This document shows, piece after piece, positions 13,815-19,955 of a DNA stretch of 19,955 bases. Source of the stretch: Bacillota bacterium. GTDB taxonomy: Bacteria; Bacillota; Bacilli; Bacillales; Cytobacillaceae. Location: contig JAEWDX010000413.1 in assembly GCA_023389895.1 (NCBI GenBank), positions 1 through 19,955 on the forward strand. Direction: 5' to 3'. Numbering within the stretch: the stretch's first letter is position 1; each line of letters starts with the position of its first letter. The notes below the pieces were generated by a model that made no database searches, was not told the origin of the DNA, and saw only the letters and a list, made by a program, of their open reading frames with translations. Made by a program: the position numbers and the translations under genes.

Positions 13815-16379
13815 CTACGACAAAGTTGGTACTTTCACTTCATGAGGTTCAGAGAACCCCCACTGTCTGAGCCATGCTTTATTCCGAAACAGCACCTCAA
13901 CCTCATGGGTAGGTAAAGGCTTACTAAATAAAAATCCTTGAATGCTGTAGCATTGATGGCGCTTTAAGAAGTTTAGCTGTGCTTTTGTTTCCACACCCTC
14001 AGCGGTTAAATCGAGCTTTAGATGATGGGCTAACGTAATGATTGTTTGCACAATCGCTTCATTATTTACATTAGTAGATAAATTACGAATAAAGGATTGA
14101 TCGATTTTTAATTGGTCAATTGGCAATTGGTGCAAATAGTTAAACGAACTATAGCCCGTTCCAAAATCATCGATCGCAATTTGAATGCCAAGATCCTTTA
14201 AGGAATTAAGCATCGGCAAGGTGCGTTCAATATCCATTGTTAAGCTTTCCGTAATTTCTAGCACTAAATAATTCGGATCAAGCTTTGCTTGTTTTAAAGC
14301 AGCCTTAATCGTATCGACTAGATCATCCTGGAAAAATTGCCTCGATGATAAATTTACAGAAACACTCATATTATTATGAACTTGCTCATGCCATTCTTTC
14401 AGTTGTTTACAAGCTTCATGTAATACCCACTTACCGATTGGAACAATTAACCCGGATTCCTCAGCGATCGGGATGAATTTCCCGGGAGAAATCATTCCTT
14501 TTTCGGGGTGAATCCAACGAATTAATGCTTCGATGCCAATTATTTCTCCTGTATGCACATTGAGCTGTGGCTGATAAAACAATGTTAATTCATTTCGTGT
14601 GATGGCATTGCGTAATTCATTTTCAAGGATAATATTTTCCAAGCGCTCAACATTCATATCAGGTGTATAGCTCATATAAGCTTGTGTTAATTTCTTTGCC
14701 TCATGCATGGCGATATAAGCCTGCTGTAATAATTGCTCTTCATCAGTGACATCTTTCGTATAGGTAGAAATTCCAATCGTTACATCTATGTAAAAGGTAA
14801 ATCCTTTTAATTTAATCGGCTGTTGAAGATAATCTACGATTGAATTTACCATCCCAATGATGGCATTGAAATCACGCTCTCCTTCAATGAGAATGGAGAA
14901 CTCATCACTCCCGATTCTTGCAACTGTTTTACTTGTAGGTTTGAAGAACTCCATTAATCTAGCGGCAATCTTTTGAAGAAATAAATCGCCCATTTCATTC
15001 CCTAGAGAGTCATTAATATTTTTAAAGCGATTGACGCCAATTAATAAAATCGCTATTTCCTTTTCTTCGTTTGTTTTATGAAAACACTTCTTTAATCTTT
15101 CTTTGAAGTAGTTGCGGTTTTGCAGACCTGTCAGCTCATCATGAAAGGCTAAATAATGATTTTCTTCTTGTACTTTCATGAGTTCAGTAATATCGCTTAT
15201 CGAGTTAATAATTTGCACAACTTGATTATGCTCATCTAAAATAGGTGCTGAGCTTACCGAGAGAGTTTTTGTTTCTTTATTTTTACGATAAATTTTATAA
15301 ATGACGTTTTTTATCTCTTTTTTTGTTCGTTGTACAACGGAAATATTATACTCAGTTTTGGGAAAAACATCACCTTCTAATGTTTTCACTTCCCAACCTT
15401 TATTGTCAATTTGTTCAGCGTTTAAAATTTCGACTTTTTCCCCATAGATTTCTCGAGCAGCTTTGTTTGCATAGGTAAAATGACCATCCTTATCAGAAAT
15501 GATAATCCCAGTGGGAACTAAACTTACGATCGTATTAAGTCGCTTTTCACTTTCCGATAATGCCTTTTGCGTTTTCTTTTGTCTTGAAAAAGGAACTTCG
15601 ATCGTTTGGGAATAAATCCCTTTTAATAGGAAGGCATAGCTTATCACTTTAAAGAAGTGAGCTAATAAATTGTCAAAATCATAAATCCCGTTATAAACGA
15701 TAAAAACAAGGTCAGAAAGGATTCCAAATCCGATCGCAGAAATTAAGGCTAATAAAGCAGTAGATTTCTTTTTTCTGTAACGATAAAATATTTTCAAAAT
15801 GGAAATAGATAGCAGGATAACAATCAAATATTCTAGTATGACTTTTAATGTCGTTAGTCTGACGCCCTCAATGACAAGTGGAGGGAGAATAGAAGGAGTC
15901 ATGAATATAATAGAACTAACGATGATCGTGCAAAAAAAAGAAATGCTAAAGAAAGCATAACGCATTTTTTCATTAATGTTTCTATCCTTTAATAGGCAAA
16001 CGATTAAGACTCCAATTGAAACAGTAAGTCGAGCAAAAATCCAAAACCAGGTCGCGGTTTGAACAGAATTGTCAGTAAGGAAAAAAGGCATTCCTTTATA
16101 GGTTAAAGTATGTAGAGTATCAAAAATACAAACAGAAAGAAAAAGTGTCGCAACGAGTAAACGATGTAAGGATAGATTATGGGGAAAAATCATCCAACCT
16201 TGTAAAATAATAGCGAATGCCACGGACACACTAAATAATTCAAGTAAAATATGAAGGGAAAGGAAATTTTCCGGATTATAAAAAATATAAATAAATTCTT
16301 GGAATCTACTTGCTGATATTAAAATGAAGAGGCCGACTAATAATGTAACAACTGTTTTGAATTCAGCAGTTTTACCCAT
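13815..16379 (-). CDS. Membrane PAS-GGDEF-EAL protein, probable c-di-GMP phosphodiesterase
   Basis: The product has 854 residues from ATG 16379. The first ~265 form a multi-helix membrane sensor resembling MASE3 (motif LSLHILLELFSVSVAFAI). A PAS domain follows at about 280-405, then GGDEF and EAL. The GGDEF half looks inactive: the metal-binding Asp of the DxDxFK motif is replaced (GVNRFK, 448-453) and the signature reads GSDEF (490-494). The EAL half keeps its residues: FYQPQ, EAL (617-619), SVNLSSRQF, EITES, IDDFGTGYSS, LKIDQSF, AEGVET and SIQGFLFSKPLP. It should therefore hydrolyse c-di-GMP, with the GGDEF perhaps binding GTP or playing a structural part. GAAAGGAG (16390-16397) supports 16379; the longer start at 16403 would place this site inside the gene. 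Confidence 0.9.
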   Translation of the reverse strand: MGKTAEFKTVVTLLVGLFILISASRFQEFIYIFYNPENFLSLHILLELFSVSVAFAIILQGWMIFPHNLSLHRLLVATLFLSVCIFDTLHTLTYKGMPFFLTDNSVQTATWFWIFARLTVSIGVLIVCLLKDRNINEKMRYAFFSISFFCTIIVSSIIFMTPSILPPLVIEGVRLTTLKVILEYLIVILLSISILKIFYRYRKKKSTALLALISAIGFGILSDLVFIVYNGIYDFDNLLAHFFKVISYAFLLKGIYSQTIEVPFSRQKKTQKALSESEKRLNTIVSLVPTGIIISDKDGHFTYANKAAREIYGEKVEILNAEQIDNKGWEVKTLEGDVFPKTEYNISVVQRTKKEIKNVIYKIYRKNKETKTLSVSSAPILDEHNQVVQIINSISDITELMKVQEENHYLAFHDELTGLQNRNYFKERLKKCFHKTNEEKEIAILLIGVNRFKNINDSLGNEMGDLFLQKIAARLMEFFKPTSKTVARIGSDEFSILIEGERDFNAIIGMVNSIVDYLQQPIKLKGFTFYIDVTIGISTYTKDVTDEEQLLQQAYIAMHEAKKLTQAYMSYTPDMNVERLENIILENELRNAITRNELTLFYQPQLNVHTGEIIGIEALIRWIHPEKGMISPGKFIPIAEESGLIVPIGKWVLHEACKQLKEWHEQVHNNMSVSVNLSSRQFFQDDLVDTIKAALKQAKLDPNYLVLEITESLTMDIERTLPMLNSLKDLGIQIAIDDFGTGYSSFNYLHQLPIDQLKIDQSFIRNLSTNVNNEAIVQTIITLAHHLKLDLTAEGVETKAQLNFLKRHQCYSIQGFLFSKPLPTHEVEVLFRNKAWLRQWGFSEPHEVKVPTLS

Positions 16380-16457
16380 TGGATAAAAACTCCTTTCTTC
16401 CAAGAAAAAAATATGTATATATGTATTTTTTCACGGTTCAGATTACCTATTTTAATC

Positions 16458-16537
16458 ATACTAAAAATCATAATAATTACAATCAATTGATTAATCATTA
16501 AAGTTATCACTATATAAGCATGATAAAATGAAATCAA
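16458..16537 (-). promoter_or_regulatory. Two candidate SigA promoters for the PAS-GGDEF-EAL gene
   Basis: On the minus strand, P1 is TTGATT (16537-16532), 17 bases, TATAGT (16514-16509). P2 is TTGATT (16486-16481), 17 bases, TAGTAT (16463-16458). A 12-base palindrome AATCAATTGATT (16481-16492) covers the P2 -35 and could be a repressor site. The two promoters are about 51 bases apart. Confidence 0.6.
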
Positions 16538-16803
16538 GGAGTCTTCCTGTGCTTCGGAAAATCTCCATTGATTGAAGCTTCACTGTATGTTTTGATTGAA
16601 AAGGATCGATTTTTTTACAGGATTTTGGCAAAATTTATCGAATAGAATAGTAGTATGTAAGGTTTGGAAGAAAATGAGCAATGATTACTTGTACCGTTAC
16701 ATGTTTAACTGGATGTATCGGCTTTGCACTTTACACTAACAACCTATTTTAATAGAAGTAAAATTCGTTAAGACGAATTTGATTAGATAACAGGAGGGAC
16801 TTC
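16538..16803 (+). other. Divergent intergenic region upstream of the MoxR operon
   Basis: No confident gene is seen. It holds a weak promoter-like pair, TTGCAC (16724-16729) with an AT-rich TTTAAT (16748-16753), and two tiny overlapping frames (16674-16739 and 16681-16752). A perfect inverted repeat, AAATTCGT (16761-16768) with ACGAATTT (16773-16780), lies directly before the moxR ribosome site. Confidence 0.4.
16761..16780. promoter_or_regulatory. Perfect 8-bp inverted repeat before moxR
   Basis: AAATTCGT, TAAG, ACGAATTT form a perfect hairpin or dyad with a four-base loop, ending 12 bases before the AGGAGGG ribosome site at 16792-16798. It could be a repressor operator or an mRNA 5' stem. 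It has no T-run and is not a terminator. Confidence 0.5.
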
Positions 16804-17760
16804 ATGGCACAAGAAATGATGCATCCAGCGATTGAGAAAGTACTTAAAAATATGGAGAAGGTGATGATTGGAAAACGCAATGTCGCAGAACTAAGTGTGA
16901 TTGCTCTGCTTGCTGAAGGACATGTTTTGTTAGAGGATGTTCCTGGGGTAGGAAAAACGATGATGGTTCGGGCGCTTGCTAAATCAGTCGGAGCTAATTT
17001 CAAAAGAATTCAATTTACACCTGACTTATTGCCATCTGATGTAACAGGTGTTTCAATTTATAATCCGAAAGATATGGACTTTCAATTTAGGCCAGGTCCG
17101 ATTATGGGAAATATTATTTTGGCGGATGAAATTAACCGTACTTCACCGAAAACACAATCAGCTTTACTTGAAGGGATGGAGGAGGCGAGTGTGACGATTG
17201 ATGGCGTCACCCATAAATTAGAAAAGCCTTTTTTCGTGATGGCGACACAGAATCCAATCGAATATGAAGGGACATACCCACTTCCGGAGGCACAGCTCGA
17301 TCGATTTTTATTAAAGATGAAAATGGGCTATCCAGAAATGGCTGAGGAATTAGAAGTGTTAAATCGTGTTCAGAGATCGAATCCAATCGATAGTTTAGAA
17401 CCTGTGATGGGTCTTGAGGAGCTCCGGGCTTTACAAGCTGAAGCGAAGGAAGTCCATGTAGATGAAACGATTAAACATTATATTGTTCAACTCGCCAATC
17501 GAACGCGCTCACATCATAGTATTTATCTTGGGGTTAGTCCGCGTGGATCTATTGCTTTAATGAAAGCCGCTCAATGCTACGCCTTCATGCAGGGGAGGGA
17601 TTATGTCGTCCCAGATGATGTGCAATATTTAGCGCCTGCTGTGTTCTCTCACCGGCTTATTCTTAAATCAGAAGCGAAATTTGAAGGAATTGCACAAGCT
17701 GAAGTCATCGAACATGTTATAGCAAGGACGCCAGTTCCCGTTCAAAGGTATGTGAAATAA
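16804..17760 (+). CDS. yeaC: MoxR-family AAA+ ATPase
   Basis: MoxR ATPases act as chaperone-like remodelling factors, usually with a DUF58 or VWA partner. The 318-residue protein shows Walker A VPGVGKT (46-52), Walker B IILADE (104-109) followed by INRTSPKTQSALLEGMEE, sensor-1 ATQNP (147-151) and LDRF (165-168). The C-terminal lid (about 220-318) includes VSPRGSIALMKAAQ and DYVVPDDVQ. CAGGAGGGACTTC before ATG 16804 is a strong ribosome site. The next gene starts two bases after its stop, so the operon is tight. Order MoxR-DUF58-transglutaminase matches Bacillus yeaC-yeaD-yebA. Its substrate is not known. Confidence 0.93.
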   Translation: MAQEMMHPAIEKVLKNMEKVMIGKRNVAELSVIALLAEGHVLLEDVPGVGKTMMVRALAKSVGANFKRIQFTPDLLPSDVTGVSIYNPKDMDFQFRPGPIMGNIILADEINRTSPKTQSALLEGMEEASVTIDGVTHKLEKPFFVMATQNPIEYEGTYPLPEAQLDRFLLKMKMGYPEMAEELEVLNRVQRSNPIDSLEPVMGLEELRALQAEAKEVHVDETIKHYIVQLANRTRSHHSIYLGVSPRGSIALMKAAQCYAFMQGRDYVVPDDVQYLAPAVFSHRLILKSEAKFEGIAQAEVIEHVIARTPVPVQRYVK

Positions 17761-17762
17761 AA

Positions 17763-18986
17763 ATGAAACCATTATTTAAGAGAATACTAGGTGTATGGAA
17801 ATTAATCGTTCTTTTCCTGTTTATTTTCATTACCTTTTCTTATGCGATGTTTCAAGGCGGTTTTGTTAGCTGGTTTCTATTTTATAGCTTTTTGCCATTT
17901 GCTATTTATGCAGTCATGATCTCCTTTTATCCACTTCAGTCTTTTTCGGTTGAAAGGACCTTTCAGAAGAAGGAATATAATGCAGGAGAGATGCTCAAGG
18001 TTCAGTTAACGATAAAAAAAAGATCGGCCTTTCCACTTTTGTATTTAGTTATTGAGGATTGCTTAGACAAACAACTGATAAATTCTCAGCAAAGAATAGG
18101 GGACGCAAAAATCTTGCTCTTTCCAGGCTTTAGAAAGGAAATAAGCTGGAATTATGAAGTTACCCATTTACGAAGAGGAGAGCATTTTTTTCGAGAAATT
18201 CGGCTTAAGATTGGTGATCCTCTTGGTTTAATTGAGAAAGAGAAACGGATTCCAGCTCATAATAAAATCATCGTTTATCCCAGCTATGAGGAGCTCATAT
18301 ATCGACCTCATGTTGGCCAGTATGAGGAAGGGATGACAGCTTCTAAGGAGCGTGTTCAGCGAGATACTTCCATGGCAATCGGAATTCGAAATTATCAGCC
18401 TGGCGATAAATTTTCATGGATAAATTGGAAAGCAACAGCGAAGCGAAATGATATGATGACGAAGGAATTTGAACAGCGGCAGTCGCATGACGTTTATATT
18501 TTTATGGATTGTACATCAAATAGTCGCTTTGAAGCAATTGTTTCTTTTACCGCTTCTCTTGTAAGAGCTGTTATTCGTAAAGGTGCGCAAATCGGTTTCT
18601 TTGCGAATTCGTCAGAGCGAATTTCTATCCCGATAAGAGGTGGAGAAAGTCAGCAGCAGATTATTTTTCATCAGCTTGCTAAAGTGAGAGATGATAGTCA
18701 GATTGCTTTTGAACGGATCATTCAGGTCGAGGGTGCATCTGTTATGCAAGGCAATAATGTCATGATTATGACGGCAGAGCTCACTAGCCCTTTAATCGAA
18801 AGTGTAGGGAGGCTAGCTTCGGGTAAAGGAGCGTGTACGATCTATCTTTTGAAAAATGAACGAGAATCACTGACAGAAGCAGAGAGGGCATTAACAGCGG
18901 CTGCAAATGTAAGAGGGCTACGTGTCGTCTTAGTTCATGATGGTCATTTTTCAGCTGTTTTTAGTCAGGAGGTGGCAAATCGATGA
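17763..18986 (+). CDS. yeaD: DUF58 membrane-anchored protein (MoxR partner)
   Basis: The 407-residue protein starts with two closely spaced membrane helices (about 11-30 and 36-56). An external or cytosolic beta-rich domain follows, containing THLRRGEHFF and the DPLGL motif (152-156). The DUF58 core is RNYQPGDKFSWINWKATAKR (209-228), then the VWA-like VYIFMDCTSN with DxS-type acidic residues around 249. Its role is inferred from its constant pairing with MoxR; the family function is not established. ATG 17763 is two bases after the moxR stop, and its end overlaps the next start in ATGA. Confidence 0.9.
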   Translation: MKPLFKRILGVWKLIVLFLFIFITFSYAMFQGGFVSWFLFYSFLPFAIYAVMISFYPLQSFSVERTFQKKEYNAGEMLKVQLTIKKRSAFPLLYLVIEDCLDKQLINSQQRIGDAKILLFPGFRKEISWNYEVTHLRRGEHFFREIRLKIGDPLGLIEKEKRIPAHNKIIVYPSYEELIYRPHVGQYEEGMTASKERVQRDTSMAIGIRNYQPGDKFSWINWKATAKRNDMMTKEFEQRQSHDVYIFMDCTSNSRFEAIVSFTASLVRAVIRKGAQIGFFANSSERISIPIRGGESQQQIIFHQLAKVRDDSQIAFERIIQVEGASVMQGNNVMIMTAELTSPLIESVGRLASGKGACTIYLLKNERESLTEAERALTAAANVRGLRVVLVHDGHFSAVFSQEVANR

Positions 18987-19955
18987 CATCTCGCAAGCTG
19001 CAAAGGGATTTCGCAACATTCTTATTATATGTATGTGGCTTTTTATTGCTTTGGGAATGGTTAAGACCAGTTGAACAGCTTACTGATACATCAAATCTAT
19101 TTATTTTCCTTTTATTTGCGGGTTTCTCATTCTTACTCGCATTTATGGGAGTTCCCATTGCTTTTGCGATCATACTGAAGTGCCTTTATATTGTTTATGC
19201 ACTAAACTATTTATATTTTGGAACATCTTTTTTGAAATTTGAATGGTTTCTGCCTTTTATCGAGGATATTAAACATAATTTCTTCTTTGTTATTGAGCGG
19301 GATTGGAAGAGCTTAAGCAATCCTTTTCGCAGTATTCTTTTTTTCATACTTCTTTGGTTAATGACTTATTTGCTGCATTACTGGCTCATATTACGCAGAC
19401 AAATTTTGCTCTTTTTCTTCATGACACTCGTTTATATTACGATGCTCGATACGTTTACACCTTATGAGGCTGGCTGGGCAATCGTGCGGACAATTCTGTT
19501 AGGTTTTGTTTTGATGGGAATGCTCACCTATTACCGTTTACTTGATCGGGAAATGATCGTAAAAAGGAATATATCCTTGCGGAAATGGATGACGCCATTC
19601 ATGCTGATGATTGCTGTTAGTATCGGTTTTGGCTTTGCTGCTCCGAAAGTAGATCCGATCTGGCCAGATCCGGTCCCTTTCATTAAATCATATGGGAAGG
19701 GGAGTGGGGGTGAAGGACAGAAGCTTGGCTATGGGATGGATGATTCCAAACTAGGCGGAGCATTTATACCTGATAATCAAGTAGTATTTCGCGCTGAAGC
19801 AGAGTCGCGGCAATATTGGAAAGTAGAAACGAAAGATGTTTATACAGGAAAAGGCTGGGTTACATCCTTTGATAGAGATAAGCGAACTTCATTTGAACAA
19901 GAAAATGACGTGCCGATTTTTTCCTTTTATGATCATGATGGGATCGAAAGTGTTG
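18983..19955 (+). CDS. yebA: Membrane transglutaminase-like protein, N-terminal part (3' truncated by window edge)
   Basis: The frame is open from ATG 18983 to the right edge, giving 324 residues. AGGAGGTG (18967-18974) lies eight bases before the start, and the start overlaps the DUF58 stop (ATGA). The N-terminal part has about six hydrophobic segments, including LFIFLLFAGFSFLLAF, SILFFILLWLMTYLL and WMTPFMLMIAVSIGFGFAA. A soluble region begins at about residue 225 (FIPDNQVVFRAEAESRQYW, DVYTGKGW). This matches the N-terminal domain of TgpA/YebA-type transglutaminase-like proteins; the catalytic Cys-His-Asp core lies beyond the window. In Bacillus, guaA usually follows, which would be a useful check. 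Confidence 0.88.
   Translation, partial: MTSRKLQRDFATFLLYVCGFLLLWEWLRPVEQLTDTSNLFIFLLFAGFSFLLAFMGVPIAFAIILKCLYIVYALNYLYFGTSFLKFEWFLPFIEDIKHNFFFVIERDWKSLSNPFRSILFFILLWLMTYLLHYWLILRRQILLFFFMTLVYITMLDTFTPYEAGWAIVRTILLGFVLMGMLTYYRLLDREMIVKRNISLRKWMTPFMLMIAVSIGFGFAAPKVDPIWPDPVPFIKSYGKGSGGEGQKLGYGMDDSKLGGAFIPDNQVVFRAEAESRQYWKVETKDVYTGKGWVTSFDRDKRTSFEQENDVPIFSFYDHDGIESV

Noticed and set aside
1..19955. CRISPR arrays, tRNAs, rRNAs, insertion sequences, phage genes
   Set aside because: No regularly spaced repeats, cloverleaf, transposase motifs or phage structural genes were seen on either strand.

Overview
The window looks like chromosomal DNA of a low-GC Gram-positive bacterium in the Bacillaceae. 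Strong purine-rich Shine-Dalgarno sites, GTG and TTG starts, a catabolite-response element and a Bacillus-type yeaC-yeaD-yebA gene order support this. Nothing in it reads as phage or as an insertion sequence. No tRNA, rRNA or CRISPR array is visible.

Left part (1-3165). The 3' end of a saccharopine-dehydrogenase-family gene runs off the left edge. A bidirectional terminator separates it from a convergent erm gene, a 23S rRNA dimethyltransferase of the Erm(D)/Erm(34) type. That gene has a long 5' leader on the minus strand: a consensus promoter, a 16-codon leader peptide with an RLR macrolide-arrest motif, then several T-tailed hairpins. This is a near-complete macrolide-inducible attenuator and is the most interesting item here. 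Next comes a small unrecognised helical protein gene whose start appears frameshifted, then a long imperfect inverted repeat.

Centre (3166-12537). A cre-controlled beta-glucoside operon (licB, licC, chbG-like deacetylase, licH) would import and cleave phosphorylated disaccharides. It lacks the PTS IIA gene and any local regulator. After its terminator, a consensus promoter drives an OmpR-family response regulator and a short-sensor histidine kinase. A separately promoted ABC ATPase and an 859-residue double-FtsX permease follow. Three 7-bp repeats at exact 11-bp phase sit just upstream of the ABC promoter and are probably the response-regulator operator. This is the layout of an antimicrobial-peptide or cell-envelope stress detoxification module.

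Right part, minus strand (12538-16540). There is a tandem Mop (molybdate/pterin-binding) protein, a CmpB-family membrane protein, and a membrane-anchored PAS-GGDEF-EAL protein. In the last, the GGDEF site is degenerate and the EAL site intact, so it is probably a c-di-GMP phosphodiesterase.

Right edge, plus strand (16804-19955). A MoxR AAA+ ATPase, a DUF58 protein and a membrane transglutaminase-like protein (cut by the edge) form a tightly packed operon like Bacillus yeaC-yeaD-yebA.

Most gene calls rest on recognised motifs. Regulatory calls are by eye and need computation.
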